The notes beneath the pieces were generated by a model that had not been told where the DNA came from, searched no databases, and saw only the letters and a program-made list of their open reading frames with translations. DNA of 64,000 nucleotides from contig NZ_JHYA01000004.1 of NCBI RefSeq assembly GCF_000621545.1, positions 124,001-188,000 on the forward strand, in the 5' to 3' direction. Each line of letters starts with the position of its first letter. The first letter of the stretch is position 1. The position numbers were made by a program, and so were the translations under genes. This document shows positions 40,605 to 50,192 of the stretch, one piece after another. This DNA is from Anaerovibrio lipolyticus LB2005. Lineage in GTDB: Bacteria; Bacillota; Negativicutes; Selenomonadales; Selenomonadaceae.

Positions 40605-41859
40605 CCACAGAACAGCCCCCGTAGAAGTGCGGGAAAAATTCAGCCTGTCCCCGGAGACTATCCGGGAGGGCTTAAAAAAACTATATAAATATGAGCATCT
40701 CCACGAGGCCGTGGTCCTTTCCACCTGCAATCGTAGTGAGATATATGCGGTGGTTAGCCGGGGATGCAGCAACGCCTTGGCCAGCTTTTGGGGGGATCTG
40801 AACAAAACGGAATGCTCCCAGGAGTTTTTCCATCGCTACACCTATAAATATGAGGATGAGGACTGCATAGAGCATTTGCTGCGGGTTACCGCCAGCCTTG
40901 ATTCTCTGGTTATTGGTGAGGGACAGATTCTCAGCCAGGTGAAGCATGCTTATGCCATTGCCCAGACTGCAGGGGCCACTGGTACTATTTTGAATCTTAT
41001 GTTCAATAGGGCCATTGCTGCGGGCAAAAGAGTGCGCACCGAAACCAGAATTGCCTTTAATGCAGTATCTGTCAGCTATGCGGCAGTAGAGCTGGCAAAG
41101 GGCACCTTTGGAGATTTTTCCAATAGCAGTGTTCTGCTCTTTGGTGCGGGAAAAATGGCGGAGCTTACAGCCACCCACCTTATGAGCCATGGTCTGAAGA
41201 ATCTCTATGTGGCCAATCGCCATATTGAAAGGGCAGAGCAGCTGGCGGATAAGTACGGTGGCACAGCTGTGGACCTGAATGATGTGTTTGAACTGTTGGA
41301 CAAGGTGGATATAATTATCACCTCCACCGGTGCTCCCCATTATGTCATTTACAAGCGGGAAATGGTCCATGTGATGGCGGCCCGTCAGGGGAAGCCACTG
41401 ATGCTTATAGATATTGCCGTGCCTCGTGATGTGGAGCCCGATGTAGGCTGTCTTGCGGGGGTGAAGCTCTATAACATTGACGACCTGGAGGCTGTAGTAG
41501 ACGACAATCTCCACGAGCGACAGCGTGAAGCCGTCAGGGCCCAGCGCATAATTCAGGAAGAGGTGGACGCTCTCTTGGAGCGGTTTAACTACCTTTCCAT
41601 GCAGCCAGTTATGGCTCAGCTTACGGACAAGGCAGAATTTATTCGGGAGCGGGAGCTGAAGAGAGCCATGCGGAAGCTGCCGGAGCTCACAGAGGAAGAA
41701 TACAAGGTTGTTGATAAAATGACCCACATGATAGTGCGCAAGATGCTTCGGGATCCTATGCGCATGGTTAATAATACAGCAGGCACCTCGCGGGAAAGAG
41801 TGCTGAAATTTGCCATCCGCAAGCTGTTTAAGCTGCAGGAGGAATCCATAGATGAGTGA
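40567..41859 (+). CDS. hemA: Glutamyl-tRNA reductase
   Basis: HemA reduces glutamyl-tRNA to glutamate 1-semialdehyde, the first step of C5 tetrapyrrole synthesis. The protein has 430 residues. The catalytic cysteine is Cys54 in VVLSTCNRSEIY. GLNHRTAPVEVREKF begins the N-terminal domain. LVIGEGQILSQVKHAY and an NADPH domain (LLFGAGKMAELTATHL) follow, then a C-terminal dimerisation helix. It overlaps the precorrin-2 dehydrogenase gene by 38 bases, and hemC begins within its last codons, so translation is coupled. Heme feedback control is often seen in this enzyme but nothing in the DNA shows it here. Confidence 0.95.
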   Translation: MKSGMQLIALGLNHRTAPVEVREKFSLSPETIREGLKKLYKYEHLHEAVVLSTCNRSEIYAVVSRGCSNALASFWGDLNKTECSQEFFHRYTYKYEDEDCIEHLLRVTASLDSLVIGEGQILSQVKHAYAIAQTAGATGTILNLMFNRAIAAGKRVRTETRIAFNAVSVSYAAVELAKGTFGDFSNSSVLLFGAGKMAELTATHLMSHGLKNLYVANRHIERAEQLADKYGGTAVDLNDVFELLDKVDIIITSTGAPHYVIYKREMVHVMAARQGKPLMLIDIAVPRDVEPDVGCLAGVKLYNIDDLEAVVDDNLHERQREAVRAQRIIQEEVDALLERFNYLSMQPVMAQLTDKAEFIRERELKRAMRKLPELTEEEYKVVDKMTHMIVRKMLRDPMRMVNNTAGTSRERVLKFAIRKLFKLQEESIDE

Positions 41860-42793
41860 CAATAAAAAAGAAAAAATCGTAATCGGCACCCGCAGCAGCC
41901 AGTTGGCCCTGTGGCAGGCGGATTACATTGCAGACAGACTGAGAAAACAGTATCCGGGTCTGGTGGTGGAAAGGGTGCTTATGACCACCAAGGGGGATAA
42001 AATTCTTGATGCCCCATTGGCTAAAATCGGTGGTAAGGGACTTTTTACCAAAGAACTGGAAACGGCCATGCTTAATGGTGATATTGATATAGCAGTACAT
42101 AGTCTGAAGGATATGCCCGTGGAGGTGCCTGAGGGACTGAAAATAACTGCAGTTACCCAGCGTGAGGACCCGGGAGATGTACTGGTAAGTCCTAAATATA
42201 AGCTGTTCAGCGAGCTGCCTAAGGGGGCCAAAATCGGTACCTCCAGCCTCAGAAGAAAGGCCCAGCTCCTAAGTGCAAGGCCGGACCTTACCATTTGTGA
42301 TTTACGGGGAAATGTGAATACCCGTCTGAAAAAGCTGGAGGAGGAAAACTTCGATGGCATCATTCTGGCAGCGGCTGGGCTGAAGCGTCTGGGCTTTGGC
42401 AGCCGAATTACCGATGTGCTGGACAAGAAGGTTTGTCTCCCAGCAGTGGGCCAGGGGGCCTTGGCTGTGGAGTCAAGGGCTGATGACAAAGAAGTCAATG
42501 AACTGGTGGCTTTCCTTAACGATGATGACACACTGACCTGCACCAAGGCCGAGCGGTCCTTCTTAAACCGAGTTCAAGGTGGCTGTCAGGTTCCTGTGGG
42601 CGTATATGGCACCATGGATGATGGTGTCCTCAATGTGGAGGGGGTTATAGCCTCTCTTGACGGCAGCAAGGTCTACAGAGACCACATCATGGGCCAGCCA
42701 ACAGATGCAGAAGCTTTGGGACAGCAGCTGGCAGACCGACTTCTGGAAGCCGGCGGCCGAACAGTTCTTGCAGAGTTAGGTATAGAGCTGTAA
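41852..42793 (+). CDS. hemC: Porphobilinogen deaminase (hydroxymethylbilane synthase)
   Basis: HemC joins four porphobilinogens into hydroxymethylbilane. The protein has 313 residues. Conserved segments are IGTRSSQLALWQADYIAD, KGLFTKELETAMLNGDIDIA, VHSLKDMPVEVPEGL, IGTSSLRRKAQLL, LRGNVNTRLKKLEE and the dipyrromethane-cofactor cysteine in GGCQVPVGVY. It overlaps hemA by 8 bases. A family 3 palindrome/terminator and family 1 copy F separate it from cobA-hemD, although these are functionally one pathway. Confidence 0.96.
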   Translation: MSDNKKEKIVIGTRSSQLALWQADYIADRLRKQYPGLVVERVLMTTKGDKILDAPLAKIGGKGLFTKELETAMLNGDIDIAVHSLKDMPVEVPEGLKITAVTQREDPGDVLVSPKYKLFSELPKGAKIGTSSLRRKAQLLSARPDLTICDLRGNVNTRLKKLEEENFDGIILAAAGLKRLGFGSRITDVLDKKVCLPAVGQGALAVESRADDKEVNELVAFLNDDDTLTCTKAERSFLNRVQGGCQVPVGVYGTMDDGVLNVEGVIASLDGSKVYRDHIMGQPTDAEALGQQLADRLLEAGGRTVLAELGIEL

Positions 42794-42807
42794 TAAAGAT
42801 AAAAGAA

Positions 42808-42849
42808 GCGGTGAAACTTTTTCGGCTTCATGCGAAAAATTTCCCCCGC
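42808..42849 (+). terminator. Family 3 palindrome (short form), likely terminator of hemC
   Basis: GCGGtGAAAcTTTTTCG (42808-42824) pairs with CGAAAAAtTTCccCCGC (42833-42849) around the loop GCTTCATG. Its left arm (25 bases, 42807-42831) recurs exactly, inverted, at 47438-47462, so it is a repeat as well as a possible terminator. Confidence 0.7.
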
Positions 42850-42879
42850 TTTATTAAGTGATAATTATAGTACATGAAG

Positions 42880-43064
42880 TGGCAAATGACAGTTGACTAG
42901 CGCGGTTGAACAGGTCGCGTTAAGAAAATATTTTTTACATACCTGCATTAGTGATAAAAATTATTTGTTTGAGCGTAGCGAGTTATAATTTTTATCGCTA
43001 TTCCAATAATAGTAAAAAATATTTTTAGTGACCTGTTCTTGCGATAGGCAACTGTTATCTGCCA
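42880..43064. repeat. Family 1 long-palindrome repeat, copy F
   Basis: A 185-base palindrome with ends TGGCAAATGACAGTTG and CAACTGTTATCTGCCA, close to copy C throughout. The tip is GAGCGTAGCGAG. It lies between hemC and cobA-hemD inside the tetrapyrrole gene set; with the family 3 palindrome it explains the 301-base gap. Confidence 0.86.
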
Positions 43065-43094
43065 ATATTAAGGAGATAACATAAGGAGAACAAT

Positions 43095-44612
43095 ATGGCA
43101 GGAAAAGTATTTCTCGTTGGCGCCGGTCCCGGAGACTATCGCCTCTTAACCATAAAGGCAGTGGATTGCCTTAAAATAGCCGATACCGTTGTATATGACC
43201 GCCTGGCAGACCCACGCATCCTTCAGTATGCCCCAAAGGATGCAGAATACATCTATGTGGGCAAGGCCTCCAGCCAGCACACCATGACCCAGGACAAAAT
43301 ATGTCAGCTTCTGGTGGATTTGGCCAAGGAGGGCAAGACAGTAGTACGTCTTAAGGGCGGCGACCCATTTGTCTTTGGCCGTGGTGGCGAAGAAGCCCTG
43401 CTTCTGAAGGAAAACAATCTGCCCTTTGAAGTGGTACCAGGGGTTACATCAGCCATTTCTGTACCGGCCTATGCGGGCATCCCTGTTACCCATCGGGGCG
43501 TAGCAGCATCCTTTTCCGTAATCACCGGCCACGAGGACCCTACCAAGGAAACCTCTGACATTAACTGGCCACAGCTGGCCAAGGCCACTGACACTCTCGT
43601 ATTCCTCATGGGTGTGGCCAACCTGCCTAAGATTACTTCAAAGCTCATTGAAAACGGCAGACCAGCATCTACACCTATTGCCATTATCCGTTGGGGTACC
43701 AAGCTGAAGCAGCAGGTGTGGACCAGCACCCTGGATGATGCGACGGATATGGCTAAGCGTGAAGCCATTAAGCCACCATGCATTTTCCTTGTGGGTGATG
43801 TGGTAAATCTGCGGAAGGATTTGGCGTGGTTTGACAATGTGGCAATGAAGCCACTCTTTGGCAAGAAGATTCTGGTGACCCGTTCCCGGTCTCAGGCTTC
43901 CAAGCTAACCTTCCAGCTGGAGGAGTTAGGGGCAGAGTGCATGGAGGCCCCTGCTATTTCCATTAAGGCCCCATCAGATGATTACAAGGCTTTGGACAAG
44001 GCTATTGAGAGCCTTGATAAATATAACTGGCTTATTCTCACCTCTGCCAATGGTGTAGAGCACTTCTGGCAGCGTCTTGATAAGGCTGGTAAGGATGCCA
44101 GAGCACTGGCGAGTGCCAAAATTTGTGCTATAGGCTCTGCCACAGCAGATGCATTGAAGGCCCATGGTCTGGTGGCTGATGTAGTACCAGATCGCTATCA
44201 GGCGGAGGGAATTATTGATGCCCTTAAGGGCGAGATTAAAGAGGGCACAAAGGTACTCATTCCTAGAGCTGCAGAGGCAAGGGAAATCCTTCCAGAGGCC
44301 CTTAGAAAAGTCGGGGCGGAGGTGGATGTGGTTCCAGCCTATGAGACGGTTATGGGAGACGGAGATGCTGAGGAAATCAAGAAGGAACTGTCCGCAGGCA
44401 ATATTGATGCCGTAACCTTCACCAGCTCTTCTACTGTAACCAACTTCCTCAAGCTGCTTGAGGGAGATACGGCTCTTCTTAACAAGGTGAAGCTGGGAGC
44501 CATCGGTCCGATTACCGCCGAAACCATGAAGAAAAATGGCCTTACTGTAAGTGTTGAGGCCAAGGAATATACTATTGACGGCCTTGTGGAGGCCCTGAAG
44601 GAGGCATTTTGA
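43095..44612 (+). CDS. cobA-hemD: Uroporphyrinogen-III methyltransferase / uroporphyrinogen-III synthase fusion
   Basis: A 505-residue fusion. The N-terminal SUMT domain (about 1-245) makes precorrin-2 with two [61 protein letters not shown]. The C-terminal HemD domain (about 255-505) cyclises hydroxymethylbilane to uroporphyrinogen [55 protein letters not shown]. Such fusions are common in Firmicutes. Having the methyltransferase directly attached suggests that flux goes to siroheme or cobalamin rather than protoheme. It overlaps the hemB start (TGATG). Confidence 0.95.
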   Translation: MAGKVFLVGAGPGDYRLLTIKAVDCLKIADTVVYDRLADPRILQYAPKDAEYIYVGKASSQHTMTQDKICQLLVDLAKEGKTVVRLKGGDPFVFGRGGEEALLLKENNLPFEVVPGVTSAISVPAYAGIPVTHRGVAASFSVITGHEDPTKETSDINWPQLAKATDTLVFLMGVANLPKITSKLIENGRPASTPIAIIRWGTKLKQQVWTSTLDDATDMAKREAIKPPCIFLVGDVVNLRKDLAWFDNVAMKPLFGKKILVTRSRSQASKLTFQLEELGAECMEAPAISIKAPSDDYKALDKAIESLDKYNWLILTSANGVEHFWQRLDKAGKDARALASAKICAIGSATADALKAHGLVADVVPDRYQAEGIIDALKGEIKEGTKVLIPRAAEAREILPEALRKVGAEVDVVPAYETVMGDGDAEEIKKELSAGNIDAVTFTSSSTVTNFLKLLEGDTALLNKVKLGAIGPITAETMKKNGLTVSVEAKEYTIDGLVEALKEAF

Positions 44613-45589
44613 TGATTGAGCAGAAGCTGCGCCCTCGTCGTATGCGTATCAGTGAAAATGTTCGTGCCATGGTTAGAGAGACTAACCTCTCTGCCAAGGA
44701 TTTTGTTTACCCAATGTTTGTTATCCCAGGGGAAAACAAAAAGGAAGAAATTTCCAGTATGCCAGGATGCTACCGCTATACTGTGGATTTGGCAGTGAAG
44801 CTGGCCAAGGAGATTTATGAGCTGGGTATTCCTTCCGTGGAGGTATTCGGACTTCCAGAATACAAGGACGAAATTGGCTCCAGTGCCTGGGATATGAATT
44901 CCCCGGTTCAGCGGGCCATTAAGGCTATCAAGGAAGCAGTGCCAGAGCTGGTTATTATCGGCGATGTATGCCTTTGCCAGTACACCAGCCATGGTCATTG
45001 CGGTCAGCTTTGTGGCCATTATGTGGATAATGATGCTACATTGAAGCTCCTCCAAAAGGTGGCTGTAAGCCAGGCCCAGGCCGGCGCAGATATTATCGCC
45101 CCATCAGATATGATGGATGGTCGCGTGGCAGCCATTCGTGAAGCACTGGACGAAAATGGTTTTATCAACGTATCCATCATGTCCTATGCAGTAAAATATG
45201 CTTCTGGTTATTACGGCCCATTCCGTGATGCAGCGGATTCTGCACCACAGTTTGGCGATCGTCGTGCTTATCAGATGGACCCTGCCAACAGCCGTGAGGC
45301 CATGAAGGAAGTAGAGCTGGATCTGGCTGAGGGTGCTGATATTATTATGGTGAAGCCTGCTCTTGCCTACATGGATATTATTTCCAAGGTTCGTGACCGC
45401 ATTAATTTGCCAGTGGCCTGCTACAATGTAAGTGGCGAATATGCCATGGTGAAGGCAGCTGCCGCCAATGGCTGGATTGACGAAAAGCGCATTGTGCTGG
45501 AAACCCTTACCAGCATGAAACGGGCCGGTGCCGATATTATTATTACCTATCATGCAATTGACGCCGCCAAGTGGCTTATGGAGAGGTAA
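44612..45589 (+). CDS. hemB: Delta-aminolevulinate dehydratase (porphobilinogen synthase)
   Basis: HemB condenses two aminolevulinates to porphobilinogen. The protein has 325 residues from the ATG at 44612, which overlaps the cobA-hemD stop and has GGAGG upstream. The zinc cysteines are visible in [15 protein letters not shown], so it is the zinc-dependent type. The two active-site lysines lie in [18 protein letters not shown] and [12 protein letters not shown]. It is the fifth tetrapyrrole gene in the run; repeat copy G follows it. Confidence 0.96.
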   Translation: MIEQKLRPRRMRISENVRAMVRETNLSAKDFVYPMFVIPGENKKEEISSMPGCYRYTVDLAVKLAKEIYELGIPSVEVFGLPEYKDEIGSSAWDMNSPVQRAIKAIKEAVPELVIIGDVCLCQYTSHGHCGQLCGHYVDNDATLKLLQKVAVSQAQAGADIIAPSDMMDGRVAAIREALDENGFINVSIMSYAVKYASGYYGPFRDAADSAPQFGDRRAYQMDPANSREAMKEVELDLAEGADIIMVKPALAYMDIISKVRDRINLPVACYNVSGEYAMVKAAAANGWIDEKRIVLETLTSMKRAGADIIITYHAIDAAKWLMER

Positions 45590-45601
45590 AACATGAGACA
45601 A

Positions 45602-45784
45602 GTAAGGGTGATGATGTGTTGAACAATTAGTCACGGTACGTTAAGAAACTTTTTAGTGCTATACCTTGATTATAGTGGGAAAAATCATTATGTTTGAGCG
45701 GAGCGAGTTATGATTTTTGCCGCTATATAAGAGCAATCAAAAGTTTTAGTGCCGGGACGTCGTGAAACACAGCATTATCCTTAC
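45602..45784. repeat. Family 1 long-palindrome repeat, copy G
   Basis: A 183-base palindrome with ends GTAAGGGTGATGATGTGTT and AACACAGCATTATCCTTAC. The arms ACGTTAAGAAACTTTTTAGT and CAAAAGTTTTAGTGCCGGGA match copies A, D and E. The tip is GAGCGGAGCGAG (short). It lies between hemB and hemL. Confidence 0.86.
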
Positions 45785-45825
45785 TGTACTGAAAGCAATT
45801 ATATTTAACAGGAAAGGATTATAAT

Positions 45826-47145
45826 ATGCTTAATTTAGAGAAATCTGCCGCAGCCTTTGAAGAAGCGAAGACCTTAATGCCCGGCGGTGTAAACAGCCCT
45901 GTCCGTTCCTATAGAAATGTGGACTGCAACCCTCCCTTTATCGAGAGAGCTGAGGGCTCCCATATTTACGATATTGACGGCAATGAATATATAGATTATG
46001 TGGGCTCATGGGGCCCAATGGTGGTAGGCCATGCTCATCCTCAGGTGGTAAAGGCCTTGCAGGAGGCAGCCACCCGTGGCACCAGCTACGGAGCTCCTAC
46101 CCTTATTGAAAGTGAGCTGGCCAAGCTGGTAATGGAGGTATATCCTTCCATTGAGGTTATTCGCATGGTTAACTCCGGCACCGAGGCCACTATGAGTGCA
46201 TTGCGTCTGGCCCGTGGATTCACCGGACGCAACAAAATTTTGAAGTTTATCGGCTGCTATCACGGCCATAGTGACAGCCTTTTGGTTAAGGCTGGTTCTG
46301 GTTTGGCTACCTTTGGCGTTCCAGATAGCCCTGGTGTTACTCCTGGTACTGCCAACGACACCATTACCATTCCATATAACGATTTTGAAGCCTTTACTGA
46401 GGTTATGAAAAAGAGTGGGAATGAGATTGCAGCGGTTATTGTGGAGCCAGTGGCTGGCAATATGGGCTTGGTACTGCCAAAGCCAGGATATCTTGACCTT
46501 CTGAGAAAGCTCACCAAGGAAACTGGATCGTTGCTGATTTTCGATGAAGTAATGTGCGGCTTCAGAGCATCCCTGGGCGGCGCCCAAAAGGCCTATGCCG
46601 TTACCCCTGATCTTACTTGTCTTGGCAAGATTATTGGCGGTGGTCTTCCAGTAGCAGCCTATGGCGGTCGCCGTGATATTATGAATCATATAGCTCCGGC
46701 TGGTCCTGTATATCAGGCGGGTACCCTTTCCGGAAACCCATTGGCCATGACAGCTGGCTTGGAAACACTTAAGATAATCACTGAGGAGCCAGAGCCGGGA
46801 GAACCAGATTACAGCCGTGTTCTCACCATCAAGACCAAGAAACTGGTACTGGGCATTGCTCAGAAGGCAAAAGAAGCCGGTGTAACACTTCAGGTTCAGC
46901 AGGCGGGCTCCATGTTTGGTTTCTTCTTTAACGACAAGGAAGTAGTGGATTACGAAACCTCAGCTGCTTCCAATCAGGAGGCCTTCAAGGTGTGGTTCAA
47001 GGCCATGCTGGAGCAGGGCATCTATCTGGCCCCATCCCAGTTTGAAACCCTGTTCATGTCCGGTGCCCACACCGATGAAGACATCGATAAAACCATCGAA
47101 GCTGCAGGAGTAGCCCTTAAAAAGGTTGCAGAGTTTCTAAAATAA
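45826..47145 (+). CDS. hemL: Glutamate-1-semialdehyde 2,1-aminomutase
   Basis: HemL converts glutamate 1-semialdehyde to 5-aminolevulinate with PMP/PLP. The protein has 439 residues. Motifs: [81 protein letters not shown] and the PLP lysine in [17 protein letters not shown]. It completes the route from glutamate to uroporphyrinogen III in this window. It is separated from hemB by repeat G, so it might have its own promoter. Confidence 0.96.
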   Translation: MLNLEKSAAAFEEAKTLMPGGVNSPVRSYRNVDCNPPFIERAEGSHIYDIDGNEYIDYVGSWGPMVVGHAHPQVVKALQEAATRGTSYGAPTLIESELAKLVMEVYPSIEVIRMVNSGTEATMSALRLARGFTGRNKILKFIGCYHGHSDSLLVKAGSGLATFGVPDSPGVTPGTANDTITIPYNDFEAFTEVMKKSGNEIAAVIVEPVAGNMGLVLPKPGYLDLLRKLTKETGSLLIFDEVMCGFRASLGGAQKAYAVTPDLTCLGKIIGGGLPVAAYGGRRDIMNHIAPAGPVYQAGTLSGNPLAMTAGLETLKIITEEPEPGEPDYSRVLTIKTKKLVLGIAQKAKEAGVTLQVQQAGSMFGFFFNDKEVVDYETSAASNQEAFKVWFKAMLEQGIYLAPSQFETLFMSGAHTDEDIDKTIEAAGVALKKVAEFLK

Positions 47146-47255
47146 TCATTCCGATAGTGACATTGCTTTCAGCAAGCAATTGCCCCTATCGAAAAGCTAT
47201 AATCCAATTTTATTCATATTTTAATCAGATTTAAATGTTACCATTGTATAAGAGA

Positions 47256-47496
47256 GGCAGGGGGATACTGTGTTGAACATTTTTAGGAGTGGGGGAATTT
47301 TTTCGCCTGCAAGACTGGAGTCCACCCGCCGGAGGCTCATCATGGGCACGAAATAATTGAATGCCTCGATGTATGTGCGACTGTGTCGCCATCGAAGAAG
47401 TCAATAAAACTCAGTGCATGATGATTTGGACGGAGGGATGAAGCCGAAAAAGTTTCACCGCTTTATTTTAGTTGTGAAACACAGTATTATCCTGCC
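47256..47496. repeat. Family 1 long-palindrome repeat, copy H, with family 3 core
   Basis: The ends GGCAGGGGGATACTGTGTTGAAC and GTGAAACACAGTATTATCCTGCC (241 bases apart) are family 1 TIRs similar to copy G. The usual GAGCG core is missing. In its place (about 47288-47466) is a long family 3 element with GGGGGAATTTTTTCGCC at one end and CCGAAAAAGTTTCACCGCTT at the other. It includes inner stems TCATCATGGGCAC/GTGCATGATGA and CGATG/CATCG. It explains the 406-base gap after hemL. Confidence 0.78.
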
Positions 47497-47551
47497 GTTC
47501 TTGAAAGCAATCATAATATACATTTACCACTGAATGTAGGAGGATTTTGAA

Positions 47552-48481
47552 ATGCTTAAGAAATTATTCAGTATCTTTTTAAGCGGTGTGTTCCTGGTAT
47601 CTTCTCTGGGCACGGCAGCAGCAGAGGTTCCAAACACCGCCAACGGCAAGCTGGGAGCTGTGGAAACCATTACCTACGGTCAGGAGCAGACCGGTGCCAT
47701 CGTAGAACGAATTAAAAAGCTGGAAAAGGATTACGAGTGCAGCAACACCAGCGGTGGTATGATGAACCGCATCAATAACCTGTACGACACCACCTTTGAT
47801 AATTCTTCCAGTCCATCCCTTATTACCCAGCTCAACGCTTTGGAGTGGACCATTTCCCACAAGGTAAGTGCAGACCCTATCCAGAAGCGCATCAGCGATA
47901 TGGAGCTGCAGATTAATGGCAAGAATTCTGATGCTTCCATCAAGAAGCGTATCGAAGGACTGGCAACCTTTGCCTTTGGCAGCACCACTATTCCGTTAAG
48001 TCAAGTGAATGTACCAGCCAACACCTTGGTAAAGATTTCTCTGGTAACTCCAATTAATGCTAAGGAATTGAAAAAGGGTGACATTATTAAGTTCAAGGCA
48101 GCCGAGGATGTTATCGAAAATGATATGCTTCTTATAACTGCCGGTGCCTTGGGTGAAGGTGTAGTTACCGATGTTTCCCAGGCTCAAAACTTTGGCCGTG
48201 ATGCCAAGATAAACATTGATTTTAAGGACATGGAGGCTGTTGACGGCACTAAGATTGACATGACCTTGGGCGAGGAAGCCAAGGAAAACATGGAACAGAT
48301 GGGCATGGCAGCCGGTGCCAGCCTGGCCGGCATGATCATTCTTGGACCTATCGGTATCATTGGTGGTGCCTTTGTAAAGGGTAAGAATATAAATCTCCCT
48401 GAAGGCACTGAGATGTATCTTCAGACCGAAAAGGATTGTTCAATATACGCTATTCCAACCACCAGCGCCGAGCAGTTCTGA
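47552..48481 (+). CDS. Exported protein of unknown function
   Basis: A 309-residue protein with a signal peptide (about 1-25, LFSIFLSGVFLVSSLGTAAA). Residues 30-145 are helical and contain four related 'xRIxxLE' segments (IVERIKKLEKDYE, MMNRINNLYDTTF, IQKRISDMELQING, IKKRIEGLATFAFG), suggesting a coiled-coil repeat. Residues 150-235 are beta-rich (LVKISLVTPINAKELKKGDI). A glycine-rich hydrophobic stretch at 265-285 (MAAGASLAGMIILGPIGIIG) could cross or touch a membrane. I recognise no named family. An AGGAGG site and a terminator frame it. An envelope role is inferred from export and from the downstream LptD-like gene. Confidence 0.7.
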   Translation: MLKKLFSIFLSGVFLVSSLGTAAAEVPNTANGKLGAVETITYGQEQTGAIVERIKKLEKDYECSNTSGGMMNRINNLYDTTFDNSSSPSLITQLNALEWTISHKVSADPIQKRISDMELQINGKNSDASIKKRIEGLATFAFGSTTIPLSQVNVPANTLVKISLVTPINAKELKKGDIIKFKAAEDVIENDMLLITAGALGEGVVTDVSQAQNFGRDAKINIDFKDMEAVDGTKIDMTLGEEAKENMEQMGMAAGASLAGMIILGPIGIIGGAFVKGKNINLPEGTEMYLQTEKDCSIYAIPTTSAEQF

Positions 48482-48511
48482 TTTAGTATTGAAAAGCTAA
48501 AATATTCATAG

Positions 48512-48552
48512 AGCCTCTTCCGATAAATTATTATTATCGGAAGGGGCTTTCT
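48512..48552 (+). terminator. Intrinsic terminator after the exported protein
   Basis: AGCCTCTTCCGATAA (48512-48526) pairs with TTATCGGAAGGGGCT (48534-48548), a 15-bp stem with one G-T pair, followed by TTCTTGTGTT. Confidence 0.85.
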
Positions 48553-48642
48553 TGTGTTATATGGTTAAATGGAGTATCATATAGTAGAGTATGTATGCAA
48601 TTAAGGGCAACTGTGCCCATTTATAGATAGGGGATACATTTG

Positions 48643-50178
48643 ATGAAGAGAAATACCAAGGCATTGTTGTGTGCCGGATTGATGGCTGTTAGCTTGGTTT
48701 TGCCTCAAGTAGCAGACGCATCCAAATATAATGCCAGTACTGATACAAATGCGGATGTACTGGATTATCTGGAAAACAATAAACGCTCCGCCAGAGAAAA
48801 TGCCATTACCGATGAGCAGAAACAACTAGTGCATGATGCTTTTGAAATGCGAAAAAATCTACGGGACCCATTGGATCCTACCAAGAATGTTCCGGTGGCA
48901 ATGGAAGGTGACGAGCTTTTTTATGATCAGCGTAATGGTGATTTTTATGCCATAGGACAAGTTAATATTACCTTCTTGGATGCCCAGCGTTTTCAGACTG
49001 AAGAGGTCAACGGTAATATACAAAATACTGAGGTTAATGTGCCTGGTAAGGGACACATGGTTCAGATGACTCCGGGACAGGCCAAAATTGTTATGGATGG
49101 CTATAAAATCCAGTATAACTATGGTAAAAAGATCGGCAGTATGGAAGATGCCAGTGGCAAGATTGACCATGAGTACATTAAGGGCAAGCGCATCGAGATG
49201 TATCCTGATAAAATCATTGTTTATGATGGCACCATGACCAAGTGTTCCGCCATAAATCCTGATTATCATACATCTGCCTCTAAGATTGAGGTTTATCCCG
49301 GGGACAAGATGATATGTTATGATTTGAAATTCTGGCTGGGACATGTGCCAGTTTATTCCACCAAGAAGCGGACCTTTAGATTGGATCAAGAGGATGACCA
49401 GACTGACTTGCCTAAGGTGGGTTATACAAATGATGATGGCTGGTGGATTAGCAAGGACTTCCGTTATAATTTAGCTAAACGGCTATATATTGATTCGGAG
49501 GTTAAGTACACAGGTAAGCATGGCTTCCGCAGTCATGCAGATTTGGTTTATGCCACCAGACTGGGAACCTTTAAAGTTTTGTATGGTTATTTTGAAAGCT
49601 CTAACAATAAGTGGGTAAAGAAGGAACCTTCATTTACCTATGAAAAATCAATACCATTAGGTGATTTACCATTAAGCTTAGGCCTCAATTATGAACGTGG
49701 TCGTTGGAATCAAAACAATATTCACAGTATGCATACTTACTATGGAATCTCCTTAAGTCACAATACTATTAATTTGGGTGGTAACCATCGACTTGATTTG
49801 AGTACCAGTTACTCCATAACCAATGAGTCTACTAATAGATCCAGTGTCAGAGGTTTCGGCTATACGGCTCTTTTGAGACGTGATGTGGATGACCGTTGGT
49901 CATACTACGCAAGGTGGAGTTATTCCCAGGCAAACACCAAGAATTCCCTTTTCGATTATGATTTGGACAGCTATTCTCGTAAGTTCGCTACTGGCTTTAG
50001 CTATAAGTTTAGCGACCATGACAGGGTTTTAGTAGGAAGCGCATTTGATGTGAATGATAGATCCCTGGCAGACATGGACCTTTACTGGTTCCATGAATTC
50101 CACTGTCTGCAACTTATTTCCCGCTATCGTGTAAAGAGACATCAGGTAAACTTTACTCTGCAGTTTAATCCATGGTAA
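48643..50178 (+). CDS. LptD-like outer-membrane protein
   Basis: A 511-residue OM protein with a signal peptide (about 1-27, LLCAGLMAVSLVLPQVADA). The periplasmic part (about 75-225) looks like the LptA/OstA beta-jellyroll (AMEGDELFYDQRNGDFYAIG, VNITFLDAQRFQTEEVNG, ITKxxTMTKC-type repeat GTMTKCSAINPDYHTSASKI, RIEMYPDKIIVYDG). The rest (about 240-511) is a beta-barrel with alternating strands and ends in the aromatic VNFTLQFNPW, a typical BAM signal. It is shorter than proteobacterial LptD (about 780), so it may be a reduced, Negativicutes-type LPS exporter component. It overlaps the start region of the next gene and heads the envelope run. Confidence 0.78.
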   Translation: MKRNTKALLCAGLMAVSLVLPQVADASKYNASTDTNADVLDYLENNKRSARENAITDEQKQLVHDAFEMRKNLRDPLDPTKNVPVAMEGDELFYDQRNGDFYAIGQVNITFLDAQRFQTEEVNGNIQNTEVNVPGKGHMVQMTPGQAKIVMDGYKIQYNYGKKIGSMEDASGKIDHEYIKGKRIEMYPDKIIVYDGTMTKCSAINPDYHTSASKIEVYPGDKMICYDLKFWLGHVPVYSTKKRTFRLDQEDDQTDLPKVGYTNDDGWWISKDFRYNLAKRLYIDSEVKYTGKHGFRSHADLVYATRLGTFKVLYGYFESSNNKWVKKEPSFTYEKSIPLGDLPLSLGLNYERGRWNQNNIHSMHTYYGISLSHNTINLGGNHRLDLSTSYSITNESTNRSSVRGFGYTALLRRDVDDRWSYYARWSYSQANTKNSLFDYDLDSYSRKFATGFSYKFSDHDRVLVGSAFDVNDRSLADMDLYWFHEFHCLQLISRYRVKRHQVNFTLQFNPW

Positions 50179-50192
50179 TTAAGGAGCCAATG

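Noticed and set aside
40681-41889. 402-residue minus-strand open frame over hemA
   Set aside because: Shadow of hemA with its conserved motifs; His/Cys-rich unlikely protein with no start signal.
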